From the NCBI GenBank assembly GCA_016788885.1, contig JAEURX010000025.1, positions 1 to 64,000 of the forward strand: a DNA stretch of 64,000 nucleotides. Reading direction: 5' to 3'. Shown here one piece after another: positions 34,806-44,006 of this stretch; the stretch's first letter is position 1, and the number at the start of each line of letters is the position of its first letter. A program made the translations under genes and the position numbers. The stretch is from Nitrospira sp. (GTDB lineage: Bacteria; Nitrospirota; Nitrospiria; Nitrospirales; Nitrospiraceae). The notes under the pieces are model-generated. The model searched no databases and was not told the DNA's origin. It was given only the letters and a program-made list of their open reading frames with translations.

Positions 34806-34901
34806 ATGGCGAGTGTCCTCAAGAAACGCCGGAAGAAGATGCGCAAGCACAAGTATAAGAAATTGCGCCGGCGTCAGAAATTCTTGCGTCGCAAGAGCTG
34901 A
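34806..34901 (+). CDS. Small basic bS22/mS38-like (AURKAIP1/COX24 domain) protein
   Basis: A 31-codon gene. The product begins MASVLKKRRKKMRKHKYKK and ends RRRQKFLRRKS, almost all Lys and Arg. It closely resembles the AURKAIP1/COX24 domain family: mitochondrial mS38 and the mycobacterial ribosomal protein bS22, which sits in the small subunit near the decoding region. A GGAG lies about 9 nt upstream and a promoter further up. It heads a short run with a 72-aa unknown and an MsbA-like exporter. A ribosomal role is inferred from the family. Confidence 0.8.
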   Translation: MASVLKKRRKKMRKHKYKKLRRRQKFLRRKS

Positions 34902-34932
34902 GTTCATCACGACATAATGGACGGAGGGATCC

Positions 34933-35151
34933 GTGCCCGAAGGAAAAAAAGTTCGCATCCGCGTTCGAACGGTGAACTGTACCTACGTCGGGGATTTCCT
35001 GATCCCGCCCATGCGTAATCGTGTGTCCGATGCGATCAACGAGGAACAGCGGCTGTTCATCAGCCTGACTGACGTCTTGATCAATGACAAGGATCGGTCG
35101 GACTTTGTGGCGATCAATAAGAACCTGATCGAGTCCATCGCTCAGCTCTAG
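34933..35151 (+). CDS. Small conserved-looking protein of unknown function
   Basis: A 72-residue protein starting at GTG (34933) behind GGAGGG. It begins with a basic strand (KKVRIRVRTVNCTYVGDF), then PPMRNRVSDAINEEQRLFISLTDV and an acidic, helical end. It looks like a compact beta-rich fold; I do not recognise the family with certainty. It is 31 bp after the bS22-like gene in the same direction. Confidence 0.7.
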   Translation: MPEGKKVRIRVRTVNCTYVGDFLIPPMRNRVSDAINEEQRLFISLTDVLINDKDRSDFVAINKNLIESIAQL

Positions 35152-35252
35152 TGCGCCCTCACCCCATTACGAAGGTCGTGTCGTAGTCCTTTCACCGCAT
35201 CCACGGTACAGGGCTCCGTGCCTGCCCCCCTGAATTCATTGTCGTAACACCG

Positions 35253-36983
35253 ATGTTCTCGTTCAAACGATTCTTCCCCTTTCTCAAGCCCTACGTCCCC
35301 CGGATGATCGCCGCCGCCATCATGGTCATGGCGGTCGCCGCGGTGAACTTGGCGTTGCTCCGGCTGGGCGGCACCCTCTGGGATGTCATCACCGTGCAGC
35401 ACGATGCCGACCGCATGGCACAGATGATCCTGCTGCTCCTCGGTCTGGTCCTGCTGCAAGGGCTCTGCTCCATGGGCCACAGTTACCTGACTGCCTGGGT
35501 GTCACAGCGAGTCATGGCGGATTTCCGGACCCACCTCTTCGCCCACCTGCAAACTCTGTCCGTCAATTTCTTCTCCAAGCGCCGGACAGGCGAATTGATG
35601 TCGCGGTTGATGAACGACGTGACCGTGATTCAGAACGTCGTCACCGACACTCCCATCGACGCAGCCAAGCAGGTCGTCACCTTCATCGGCGGCGCGGGCT
35701 TCCTGTTTGCGATGAACTGGCAGCTCTGCCTGCTCATTCTGGTTCTGCTGCCCTTGCTGGTTGTCGTGGCCAAACTGTTCGGCAGACGCTTACGTGCACT
35801 CTCGACCACCATTCAAGACCAAACCGCCTCCGTCAGCACGCTGGTAGAGGAAGTGATTGCCGGCATCCGGGTCGTGAAATCCTTCGTGCAGACCAAGCGG
35901 GAAGAGCAGCGATTCGTGTCGCAAGTGCAGACCGCCATGGAACTGTCCTTGCGCCGCGCCACCATCATGGCCTGGTTCGTCCCGACCATTACCTTCGTCA
36001 CCTTCGCCGCTGCCGCCATGGTGCTGTGGTATGGAGGCAGGCAGGTCATCGACGGAACCGTGTCTCCCGGCGACCTGTTCGCTTTCGTATTGTTTGCCGG
36101 CATTCTGATCGGACCATTCGGATCCGCCGCCCGCGTCTTTGCACAGATCAAGGAAGCCCAGGGCGCCATGCAACGTGTCTTCGAAATTCTTGACACCCAC
36201 GCCGAAATCGCTGACGCGCCCAACGCGATCGAACTCCCGCCCATCAAAGGACATGTGCGCGCCGAACATATCGGCTTTGCCTATGACCCCCGGCAACCCG
36301 TGTTGTCCGATGTCTCCTTTGAGGCCAAGCCTGGCGAACTCATTGCGATTGTCGGACCAACCGGTTCAGGGAAAACGACGATCATGAACCTCTTGCATCG
36401 CTTCTACGATCCCACGTCGGGTCGACTGACGGTGGACGGTCATGATGTCAAAGATGTTCGGCTCGACAGCCTTTACCGGCAAATCGCGCTGGTTCCCCAG
36501 GATACGATTCTGTTCGGCGGGCCGATCCGTGACAACATCCGCTATGGGCGCGAGGATGCAACCGAAGAAGAAATCATCGCCGCCAGCAAAGCCGCGCATG
36601 CGCACGAATTTATCGCGGGATTCCCCGACGGCTACCAGACCATCGTCGGAGAAAAAGGCATCAATCTCTCCGGTGGCCAACGGCAACGTGTCGCGATCGC
36701 GCGCGCGATTCTGAAAAACCCGCGCATCCTCCTGCTCGACGAAGCCACGTCCGCGCTGGATACCGAATCGGAGCGACTGGTGCAAGAAGCTCTGGAAGAG
36801 CTCATGGTGAACCGCACCACCTTCGTCGTCGCCCATCGGCTGAGTACCATTCAACGTGCCGACCGTATCCTGGTGCTGAACAAAGGGAAGATCGTCGAAT
36901 CAGGCACCCATGCAGCGTTGCTGGAACAACGAGGCCTCTACCACTATCTCTACACATTACGGCTCAGCGAACTCCCGATGTAA
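35253..36983 (+). CDS. msbA: MsbA-like ABC exporter (lipid A-core flippase type)
   Basis: Homodimeric half-transporter (576 aa) with six N-terminal membrane helices followed by a nucleotide-binding domain. Walker A is GPTGSGKTT, the signature is LSGGQRQR, Walker B is ILLLDEATSALD and the switch His is in VAHRLSTI. The coupling region SRLMNDV is typical of MsbA. The substrate is inferred: lipid A in double-membrane bacteria, though related exporters carry drugs or peptides. No lpx genes flank it. Confidence 0.85.
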   Translation: MFSFKRFFPFLKPYVPRMIAAAIMVMAVAAVNLALLRLGGTLWDVITVQHDADRMAQMILLLLGLVLLQGLCSMGHSYLTAWVSQRVMADFRTHLFAHLQTLSVNFFSKRRTGELMSRLMNDVTVIQNVVTDTPIDAAKQVVTFIGGAGFLFAMNWQLCLLILVLLPLLVVVAKLFGRRLRALSTTIQDQTASVSTLVEEVIAGIRVVKSFVQTKREEQRFVSQVQTAMELSLRRATIMAWFVPTITFVTFAAAAMVLWYGGRQVIDGTVSPGDLFAFVLFAGILIGPFGSAARVFAQIKEAQGAMQRVFEILDTHAEIADAPNAIELPPIKGHVRAEHIGFAYDPRQPVLSDVSFEAKPGELIAIVGPTGSGKTTIMNLLHRFYDPTSGRLTVDGHDVKDVRLDSLYRQIALVPQDTILFGGPIRDNIRYGREDATEEEIIAASKAAHAHEFIAGFPDGYQTIVGEKGINLSGGQRQRVAIARAILKNPRILLLDEATSALDTESERLVQEALEELMVNRTTFVVAHRLSTIQRADRILVLNKGKIVESGTHAALLEQRGLYHYLYTLRLSELPM

Positions 36984-37001
36984 CCAAGAACGAGGTCCCT
37001 G

Positions 37002-37874
37002 ATGAGCAGGCAGGTCGTCGTCAGTGTCACTGCAACGCTTCTTCTCCTGTGGACCGACCTGCTCTCCGCTCTGCCCCCGCTGCCCAAACCCGATCACATT
37101 GTACTCGTGATCGAGGAAAATCATGCCTTTTCCCAGATTGTTGACTCACCGGCCGCCCCCTATTTCAATGCATTGGCAGCGAAAGGGGCGCTGTTGACCA
37201 ACTCCTACGGCGTGACCCATCCCAGCCAACCGAACTATATCGCGCTCTTCGCGGGCACCATCGACGGGGTCAGCAAAAACACCTGTCCGACCTCGCTGAC
37301 GGTTCCCAATCTGTCCAGTACACTGACCCAAGCCGGACAGACGTTCATCGGCTATGCAGAAGACCTGCCCGCCGTCGGATCCATCGAGTGTGTCGCGGGC
37401 GCCTATGTGCGCAAGCATAATCCCTGGGTCAACTGGCAATCGTCTCCCATCAACACGGTCCCCGCCGCCAACAACCGTCCGCTGACCGATTTCCCGACAG
37501 ACTTCAGTACGCTACCGACCGTCAGCATCGTCGTCCCCAATCAACAGAACGATATGCACGACGGCAAAGACCCCGACCGCATTCAACGCGCAGACCAGTG
37601 GCTCCAGACTCATCTCGATCGGTACGTGGAATGGGCACAGACGCACAATAGTCTGTTGATCATCACCTGGGATGAGGATAACGGGAAATCAGACAACCAC
37701 ATTCCGACGATTCTGGTAGGACCGATGGTACGACCGGGCCGCTACGGAGAGCCCACGGACCATTACGGTGTGTTGAGAACCATCACGGAGATGTACGGAG
37801 CGAACCCGGTGGGATTGAGCCGCCAAGCGGCGCCCCTCACCACGATTTGGGCCACGCCGGAGTTCACACCTTAG
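37002..37874 (+). CDS. Secreted phosphoesterase family protein (acid phosphatase type)
   Basis: Exported enzyme (290 aa) of the phosphoesterase family that includes acid phosphatases and phospholipase C. A signal peptide (about residues 1-24) is followed by HIVLVIEENHAFSQI, HPSQPNYIALFAG, the IITWDEDNGKSDNHIPTILVG metal-binding segment and a final DHYGVLRTI motif. It would release phosphate from esters in the periplasm. It starts 18 bp after the exporter gene. Its stop codon lies within the first arm of a palindromic repeat. Confidence 0.88.
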   Translation: MSRQVVVSVTATLLLLWTDLLSALPPLPKPDHIVLVIEENHAFSQIVDSPAAPYFNALAAKGALLTNSYGVTHPSQPNYIALFAGTIDGVSKNTCPTSLTVPNLSSTLTQAGQTFIGYAEDLPAVGSIECVAGAYVRKHNPWVNWQSSPINTVPAANNRPLTDFPTDFSTLPTVSIVVPNQQNDMHDGKDPDRIQRADQWLQTHLDRYVEWAQTHNSLLIITWDEDNGKSDNHIPTILVGPMVRPGRYGEPTDHYGVLRTITEMYGANPVGLSRQAAPLTTIWATPEFTP

Positions 37875-38003
37875 CCCGCATTATTCATGAACGCTTCTGC
37901 TGCACTCGCCAATCCGCTGTCCCGGCAGACCGGCGGGCTCGCCCCTCGGTCTCACGACGCGGCGTGGTGATTTCGCGACGAACCGTCATGAATAGTGCGG
38001 GCT
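37873..38003. repeat. 131-bp symmetric palindromic element between convergent genes
   Basis: Outer arms 37873-37890 and 37986-38003 are inverted copies matching at 17 of 18 positions. A central hairpin joins 37927-37938 to 37941-37952 (10 of 12 paired, TC loop), with the same centre of symmetry near 37939, and weaker complementarity continues between. The element ends both flanking genes: the phosphoesterase TAG overlaps the left edge, and the last codons and TGA of the P-type ATPase lie in the right arm. It has the look of a MITE-like or REP-like interspersed repeat, and could act as a two-way terminator. Confidence 0.75.
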
Positions 38004-40715
38004 AGCCGTTTCCTGACACCCCCTTCGAGCGCGACTCCAGGCCTTCCACAACTCCATGATCAGGAACGGTAGCGTCCCCAACCCGGCGATCACTGCCCAT
38101 TCGTCGGCCCGCAGAGGCACGACTTTAAAAATCTCCTGCCCCCAGGGACTCACCAGAATGCCCGCCTGCAAGAGCGCCGAGACCAGCACGGCGCCCACCA
38201 GCATCGGATTGCTCGCCACCCCGATCTGAAACAGCGAGTACCGATCATGGCGGCAGGTAAAGGCGTGAAGAAATTGTACCCAGACCAGCGTGGTAAAGGT
38301 CATCGTTCGCGCGAATGGCACTTCATCTTTCACGATCGACAGCGCGATACCAAAGACCGCCAGAGTCGCCACGGCCATCACCAGGCCCTGCACGCAGACC
38401 GTGAGAAATCGGCGCCGGTCGAGCAACGGGGCCTGCGGGTCTCGAGGCGGCCGCTTCATCACATCGGGGGCTGCTGGATCGACGGCGAGGGCGAGGGCGG
38501 GAAACCCGTCTGTCACCAGATTGATCCAGAGAATGTGGATCGGAAGCAGCGGCAGCGGCCACCCCAGGACCGTGCTCCCCAGCATCACCAGGACCTCGCT
38601 CAAATTGCACGACAACAGATAGTGAACGGATTTGCGAATGTTGGCATAGATACTGCGCCCTTCTTCAACCGCGGCGGCGATGGAGGCGAAGTTGTCGTCG
38701 GTCACGACCATATCCGACGCATCCTTGGTCACATCCGTCCCGGTCACTCCCATGGCAATCCCGATGTCCGCCTCGCGCACCGCCGGCGCATCATTGACAC
38801 CGTCTCCGGTCATCGCCACCACCGCACCTTGTGCGCGCCAGGCCCTGACGATACGAAGTTTGTGTTCCGCCGACACTCTCGCGTACACAGACACGGTCCG
38901 CACCCGCGCGGCCAGCTCCGCATCGGTTAAGGCATTCAGTTCAAGGCCGGACAGAGCCTGCGTCGGGCCGCTCGCAAAGCCCGCCTCCCGTGCGATGGCC
39001 AACGCCGTGTCCTTATGATCGCCGGTGATCATGACCGTCGCGATCCCCGCGGACCGGCAGAGCTCGACCGCCGATTTCGCCTCAGGGCGCAAGGGGTCTT
39101 TCATGGCCGCCAACCCCAGAAAGCACAAGCGCTGTTCCAGCACCTCAGGCTCGAACGACGCCGGCTCCGGATCGAGGACCCGCTGTGCGAACGCCACCAC
39201 CCGTAGCGCCCGCTGCGCGAACTGCTGATTGCGTGAGAGGATCGCTTGGCGCAGGGGTTCCGTGAGCGGCCGCCGCTCCCCGGTTTCCGTCACATAGTCA
39301 TCACACCGGCCGAGCAACACATCCGGCGCACCCTTCACATACGCGACAGGTCGCCCCTGCGATCGCCGTACCACCGTCATCATCTTGCGATCAGAGTCGA
39401 ACGGGAGTTCTCCCAACAAGGGCTGTTCCCGCTCCAACTCCTCTTTCCACCACCCACCCTTTCCACCCGCAACGAGCAGAGCGCCCTCGGTGGGGTCGCC
39501 GACGACCGTCCACTTGCCGTCAGCCCGTTTCAATGACGCGCCGTTACACAAGAGCGCTGTCCAGAGCAGCTCACGCAGCGCGCCTTCACGAGGATCACCG
39601 CCGACGATCTCGCCCGCCGGCGCATACCCTTCCCCGGTCACCTCGATCACACGGTCATCGAGGGCCACTTGCGTGACCGTCATTTCGTTCTTGGTCAGAG
39701 TCCCGGTCTTGTCGGTGCAGATCACCGTCGCCGCACCCAACGTTTCCACCGCCGGCAAGCGACGAATGAGCGCGTGCCGCTTGACCATGCGCATCACCCC
39801 CAACGCGAGCGTCGTCGTCACGATCGCCGGCAGACCTTCAGGAATCGCCGCCACCGCCAGACTGACCGCCGTCAGAAACATGTCGAACAGCGGCTCACCT
39901 CGCCACACTCCCAGCCCGAACACCACCAGCACGATTCCCAGCGAGAGCGCCAACAGTACATGGCCGAACTGCTCCAGCCGACGTTGCAGCGGAGTGGGCT
40001 CGACCGGCACCGCAGTCATCAAGGTCGCAATGCGCCCCAACTCGGTGCCGCTGCCGATCGCCACGACAACCGCCCGCCCCTTTCCACCCGTGACGGTGGT
40101 CCCCATGAAGAGCAGATTTCGTTGGTCCGCAAGGGGAAGGTCGCTGTCGGGCAATGCCGCACTCAGCTTCTCAACCGGCGTGGATTCACCGGTCAGCGCG
40201 GCTTCTTGCGTGCGCAGGCTCGCAGCCTGGAGCAACCGGGCATCCGCTGGGACGTGGTCGCCCGCCTCCACATCGACGATGTCGCCCGGCACTAACTCCG
40301 TCGAAGACAGGTTGAGCCGCGTTCCACCGCGAACCACTCGCGCATAGGTCACGGCCAGGGTGCGCAACGCCGCCAGCGATTGTTCGGCTCGATACTCTTG
40401 AAGAAATCCCAACAGCCCATTCAACAACACGATGGCGAGAATGGCACCGGCATCGACCCACTCTCCCAAAAGGCCGGAGACCACCGCAGCCCCGACCAGC
40501 ACCCAAACGATGAGGCTCGTAAATTGTGCGGCCAACATCTGCCAGAGAGAAGGCGGCAGCGCTTCGGGCAATTCGTTGCGGCCGTTCGACGCACGACGGC
40601 GCGTGGCTTCTTCCTCGGTGAGCCCCACGGCCGGGTCGACACCGAACTCCCGGCCAATCTCGTCCTGCGACCGGGCATACCATCGGGGGCGATGGGGCTG
40701 TTGCTGGTCAGCCAT
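37986..40715 (-). CDS. P-type ATPase, calcium-transporting (P2A) type
   Basis: Inner-membrane cation pump (909 aa) of the P2 group. The order is an N-terminal cation-ATPase domain, about ten membrane helices, the phosphorylation motif DKTGTLTKNEM and the hinge TGDGVNDAPA. The membrane motif IPEGLPAIVTTTLALG matches SERCA/PMR1-type calcium pumps and the C-terminal helices are complete. Export of Ca2+ (perhaps Mn2+) is the likely role. The last residues (ASPHYS) are coded by the palindromic repeat arm. Confidence 0.9.
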   Translation of the reverse strand: MADQQQPHRPRWYARSQDEIGREFGVDPAVGLTEEEATRRRASNGRNELPEALPPSLWQMLAAQFTSLIVWVLVGAAVVSGLLGEWVDAGAILAIVLLNGLLGFLQEYRAEQSLAALRTLAVTYARVVRGGTRLNLSSTELVPGDIVDVEAGDHVPADARLLQAASLRTQEAALTGESTPVEKLSAALPDSDLPLADQRNLLFMGTTVTGGKGRAVVVAIGSGTELGRIATLMTAVPVEPTPLQRRLEQFGHVLLALSLGIVLVVFGLGVWRGEPLFDMFLTAVSLAVAAIPEGLPAIVTTTLALGVMRMVKRHALIRRLPAVETLGAATVICTDKTGTLTKNEMTVTQVALDDRVIEVTGEGYAPAGEIVGGDPREGALRELLWTALLCNGASLKRADGKWTVVGDPTEGALLVAGGKGGWWKEELEREQPLLGELPFDSDRKMMTVVRRSQGRPVAYVKGAPDVLLGRCDDYVTETGERRPLTEPLRQAILSRNQQFAQRALRVVAFAQRVLDPEPASFEPEVLEQRLCFLGLAAMKDPLRPEAKSAVELCRSAGIATVMITGDHKDTALAIAREAGFASGPTQALSGLELNALTDAELAARVRTVSVYARVSAEHKLRIVRAWRAQGAVVAMTGDGVNDAPAVREADIGIAMGVTGTDVTKDASDMVVTDDNFASIAAAVEEGRSIYANIRKSVHYLLSCNLSEVLVMLGSTVLGWPLPLLPIHILWINLVTDGFPALALAVDPAAPDVMKRPPRDPQAPLLDRRRFLTVCVQGLVMAVATLAVFGIALSIVKDEVPFARTMTFTTLVWVQFLHAFTCRHDRYSLFQIGVASNPMLVGAVLVSALLQAGILVSPWGQEIFKVVPLRADEWAVIAGLGTLPFLIMELWKAWSRARRGCQETASPHYS

Positions 40716-41006
40716 AGGTAGTGCCGCTTCCTTCCCGTTTCTCTGGTCTCAATTCCCTACGTACAGTTCCCGCCACCGCTCAATGCAGGCTGCCGTGCCA
40801 CTTTCTGGCGATAAATCAATGACTTCAACCAGATCCACGCTGGGGAGGAAAGTTTTTCCGCCGGCCGACAGGCTGAGGGCTCAATCCCAGCGCAAACTCG
40901 CCGATACAGTATCCACAAAGGACGGAGCGCGGCCCGAGAAGGGCATGATTCCTGTGGTGGGAACAACCGTCGCTAGAAGCTGTGGATTTGTGAGAACGGG
41001 TGATAT
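40716..41006. other. Non-coding gap between divergent genes
   Basis: The 291-bp gap separates the P-type ATPase and a rightward small gene. I see no promoter close to consensus, no stable terminator-like hairpin and no convincing small gene. It must hold both promoters. Confidence 0.4.
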
Positions 41007-41459
41007 ATGACACGCTCCTCCTGGTCGACTCCGCATCCGCTACCGGAGAATCTTCGCCGCAGCCTCAAGGAACTCCGCCACGGCCTGCTCGGCCTGCACA
41101 AATGCCTAATCGTCTCGGAACAAGTCACGTATGAACGTATCTACGGCCGCATCGCCTCGGCAGGACAACTCTTGCAACTGGTGATGAACGATCCCTGGTT
41201 CGCCTGGCTCCATCCCTTGTCACATCTCGTCGTCCGCATCGATGTCGTCCTTGAAGATCAGGAGGAGACCACGATTGAAACCGCGCAGGACCTGCTGGTG
41301 GAAGCGCGCCACATGCTGCGACCTTCCGAAGAAGGCGACGGCTTCGAGCGCAGCTACTACGAAGCCTTGCAGCGGACTCCGGATGTCGTGCTCGCCCACG
41401 CCAGCGTGAAGAAACTGCTCAGCACGGCCACGACCGACGCCTCCGCCGCTGCAGCCTAA
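41007..41459 (+). CDS. Helical protein of unknown function (150 aa)
   Basis: Soluble, mostly helical protein. Notable segments are LKELRHGLLGLHKCLIVSEQVTYERIYG, WFAWLHPLSHLVVRIDVVLED and ARHMLRPSEEGDGFERSYYE. I do not recognise the family; the composition (regular helices, no low complexity except an Ala tail) supports a real gene. The ATG is preceded by a CGGGTGA that can serve as ribosome site. Divergent from the calcium pump gene. Confidence 0.65.
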   Translation: MTRSSWSTPHPLPENLRRSLKELRHGLLGLHKCLIVSEQVTYERIYGRIASAGQLLQLVMNDPWFAWLHPLSHLVVRIDVVLEDQEETTIETAQDLLVEARHMLRPSEEGDGFERSYYEALQRTPDVVLAHASVKKLLSTATTDASAAAA

Positions 41460-41481
41460 CCGATCCTGACGGCCCACAACA

Positions 41482-42093
41482 TCAAAACAACGGATGGTGC
41501 GGGGAAGAAGAAAAGGGTGCCGAGCGAGGCGCGTTTCCCCGATTCCCGAGAAATCGCCATCCCTGCTTGTCCCGAACGAGATAGTGCACCTCTTGAAACC
41601 AACTATCCAGCGTCACGCGGGCGCCTGACTGCACCTCCGTACCGTACAAGCCGCCGGTACAGGTCAGTTCCACCCGAAGGCCTTCCTCGCTCCGTACCAC
41701 CTTCATGTCGGAAAAGAGATGCGTCGACGATAAGGCGCGATAGTGCTCGAAGACTTCGCCCCAGATCCGCTCCACATCCGCGAGATGTAGGCCGTGGTAG
41801 TTGTACTCCGGCGCGTAAAACTGCATCAGGACGGCACGATCCTGCTTCTCCAACGCCTGCTCAGCGCGATTGAACGCCATCAGCACCTCTTTGACGGTGG
41901 AATCGGCCTGTACTGCCTTGGCCCCATTGACCGTCTTTCCCTCACGCGTCAGCACCATGTCGGGAAGCACTTGCACGGCCGCGAGAGCGAATCCCTCTGC
42001 CTGGCACCACGCGAGCGCGGCGGACAGCCAGAGGATTCGCCTTGTCCACCAGGCGACACCGAATCCGACCTGGGCCCTGCATGATTCTCGCAT
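41482..42093 (-). CDS. Exported NTF2/SnoaL-like protein of unknown function
   Basis: A 203-residue protein with an N-terminal hydrophobic helix (TRRILWLSAALAWCQAEGFALA) that acts as signal peptide. The mature part (VKEVLMAFNRAEQALEKQDRA, LMQFYAPEYNYHG, then paired strands VELTCTGG and WFQEVHYLVRDKQGWRFLGNRG) has the helix-strand pattern of SnoaL/NTF2-like domains. Start: ATG at 42093 behind AGGAGAGG, rather than an earlier one at 42147. Substrate unknown. It is convergent with the preceding unknown gene. Confidence 0.7.
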   Translation of the reverse strand: MRESCRAQVGFGVAWWTRRILWLSAALAWCQAEGFALAAVQVLPDMVLTREGKTVNGAKAVQADSTVKEVLMAFNRAEQALEKQDRAVLMQFYAPEYNYHGLHLADVERIWGEVFEHYRALSSTHLFSDMKVVRSEEGLRVELTCTGGLYGTEVQSGARVTLDSWFQEVHYLVRDKQGWRFLGNRGNAPRSAPFSSSPHHPLF

Positions 42094-42486
42094 CGTGAGT
42101 CCTCTCCTCTCAGGATCGCTCGACGGTTCACCGCGACACACATACATCCTTCCCGAAGACTATGCAACGCCGGCACCGGTGAAGACCTGAGGGCCGGAAC
42201 ATCTCCCTGTTGACTCGACTCCTGCCGCAGACGATACCCATGGCCTTTCCCAAGAGAGTCGCCCTTGCCACAATGTCCGGCATTTGAAACCAAAGACCAC
42301 AGTCCGGACTGCCGACTGGCGCATGATGCCACAGGTGACCGACAGAGCACGGGCAGCGACACCTCCCGCCTGACGGGATGATGTGCGCCGCTTTTATGCT
42401 TTTGCTTTGGTCGCCGCAGTGGGGACGATACACTACAGTGACCGCATTCGCCTCACCGTGCGGTGAACAGCAGATCCGGGAATCGC
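42094..42486. other. Non-coding gap of about 390 bp
   Basis: This gap separates divergent genes. I see no gene with protein-like composition and no strong consensus promoter. An isolated TTGACT-N17-GATACC near 42214 is far from any start. Leftward frames here are shadows. Confidence 0.4.
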
Positions 42487-43476
42487 ATGCCGCTGTCAAC
42501 CAAACCGTTTCTCGCGTTCGCACTCATTCTGACACTCGTCGCAGGTGGTCCCGCCGTTGCGGAGGATGGTCCTCAGCTGGTGACGCTCGCCCTCATCGAC
42601 ACCCCCTGGGCAATGCGCCTCGATGTCACCGGATTTCATGTGCAGGTCGACGGCGTGAAACCGGACGGCCGGCGATATCTCCTCGCGACAGATGAAGTCC
42701 ATTCGATCCAACTCTCTGTCACGCTCGAAACAGTCACCGGACACGCAACGGAGCAGGGCTGTCTCCTCCACCTGGAGCGTGTCGCCAAGACGACCCTGTC
42801 ATCCGCCACCCAAGGCCTTGTTCGCGACAGCCTCCATCACTTCAGCGTCCTCGAATACGTACGTCCTGCAAATGATGCGGGCCAGGCCGAGCAGCACCAT
42901 CTCCTGGCCTGTACCGGCAAAGACGACGTGTATGCCGACGTTCATCTTTCGCAAACCCGCAGCCCTGGCGACGAGACGGCCTCGCTACAGCCCCTGCTGC
43001 ACCGTCTCACCATCGTCGGGGCACCGACGCCCAGCAGCCTCGATCACTTCCGTGCAGGCAGTGCGCCTTACCTGTTGGGACGATTCACCCTGGCCATCCC
43101 GCACTATGAACAGGCGCTGCTGCTTGAACAGGCCAATCCGACATTGGATCGTCCGCTATGGCAATTGCTCGTCCACCATCTCGGCACGGCCTACGGCCGG
43201 ACGGGAAACTTCGGGCAGGCGAAAGCGACCTTCGACTACGGCCTTTCGAAGGAGCCGGCGAATCCGATGTGGCATTACGAACTCGCACGCACCTATGCGG
43301 GGATGAACGACCGGGAAAAGACGATGCACTCTCTGGGTGCCGCCTTCTTTTACCATCACGACCGGCGGAGCGACGAACGCATGCCGGACCCCAGACAAGA
43401 CGTGGCATTCGCCCGCTTCATGTTGGATCCGGCCTTTCGACGGTTGGCGGAATCACTCATGCAACCGGCTATTTGA
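42487..43476 (+). CDS. Exported TPR-like protein of unknown function
   Basis: A 329-residue protein with a signal peptide (FLAFALILTLVAGGPAVA). The N-terminal half is strand-rich (LVTLALIDTPWAMRLDVTGFHVQV). The C-terminal half contains TPR-like helices: APYLLGRFTLAIPHYEQALLL, HHLGTAYGRTGNFGQAKATFD and WHYELARTYAGMNDREKTMH. It may bind other proteins in the periplasm. An earlier GTG at 42463 is possible but has no better ribosome site. Followed by a PilZ gene in the same direction. Confidence 0.7.
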   Translation: MPLSTKPFLAFALILTLVAGGPAVAEDGPQLVTLALIDTPWAMRLDVTGFHVQVDGVKPDGRRYLLATDEVHSIQLSVTLETVTGHATEQGCLLHLERVAKTTLSSATQGLVRDSLHHFSVLEYVRPANDAGQAEQHHLLACTGKDDVYADVHLSQTRSPGDETASLQPLLHRLTIVGAPTPSSLDHFRAGSAPYLLGRFTLAIPHYEQALLLEQANPTLDRPLWQLLVHHLGTAYGRTGNFGQAKATFDYGLSKEPANPMWHYELARTYAGMNDREKTMHSLGAAFFYHHDRRSDERMPDPRQDVAFARFMLDPAFRRLAESLMQPAI

Positions 43477-43525
43477 AAACAATCGCGTCCAGCACACCGA
43501 CAGCAGCTCACGGAAGGATACGGGA

Positions 43526-43894
43526 ATGGCCAAGCGGAAGAGCACGAGAGTGGAGATGAATCGACCGATCGAGGTGCAAGGTGCACGAGGGGCCAGCCAG
43601 GGTATCGTGCGGGATTTCTCTCCGGGAGGCTGCCGGATCCAGCAAGAGAATGCGAAGGTGAATTGTGGGATGCGCTTGACCCTGCGGATCTCCCTGCCGG
43701 ACCGCATCGACCCCATCGAAATCAAACCCGCCGTCGTCACCTGGGTCGGCAAGGACGCCTTCGGCGTGGAATTTATGAACCTTTCCGCGGAAACTCGGGC
43801 GCGGGTGAAAGCCGTCTACGAGTTGCTGCTGGAAGCGCAGACTGCACACGAGGCCGAGCGGGTCATCTCTCTTCCCGGCGTCACCTGGCGCTAA
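43526..43894 (+). CDS. PilZ-domain protein (c-di-GMP receptor type)
   Basis: Single-domain PilZ protein (122 aa). The c-di-GMP contacts are visible: RxxxR as R4-K-S-T-R8, and the D-x-S-x-x-G motif as DFSPGG, followed by CRIQQ. The TWVGKDAFGVEFMNLS end is typical. It would bind cyclic di-GMP and change the activity of an unknown partner. ATG at 43526 is preceded by GGATACGGG; the open frame extends upstream but the earlier part is not protein-like. A hybrid sensor kinase gene is convergent downstream. Confidence 0.9.
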   Translation: MAKRKSTRVEMNRPIEVQGARGASQGIVRDFSPGGCRIQQENAKVNCGMRLTLRISLPDRIDPIEIKPAVVTWVGKDAFGVEFMNLSAETRARVKAVYELLLEAQTAHEAERVISLPGVTWR

Positions 43895-44006
43895 CCATCG
43901 ACAGGCTCATCAACACTCGACGTCGCCCACCGAAGTCTGTCCCGCACCTCACGCGTCATCGCTGAACAACCATCGCACGCCCGGTCGCCATCGGCGCAGA
44001 CCTCCC

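Noticed and set aside
39385-40347. Rightward open frame of 320 codons rich in Ser, Thr and Arg
   Set aside because: Antisense to the calcium-type P-ATPase; no motifs or ribosome site.
42211-42240. TTGACT-N17-GATACC as promoter of the TPR-like gene
   Set aside because: Nearly 250 bp from the start codon and the -10 match is weak.
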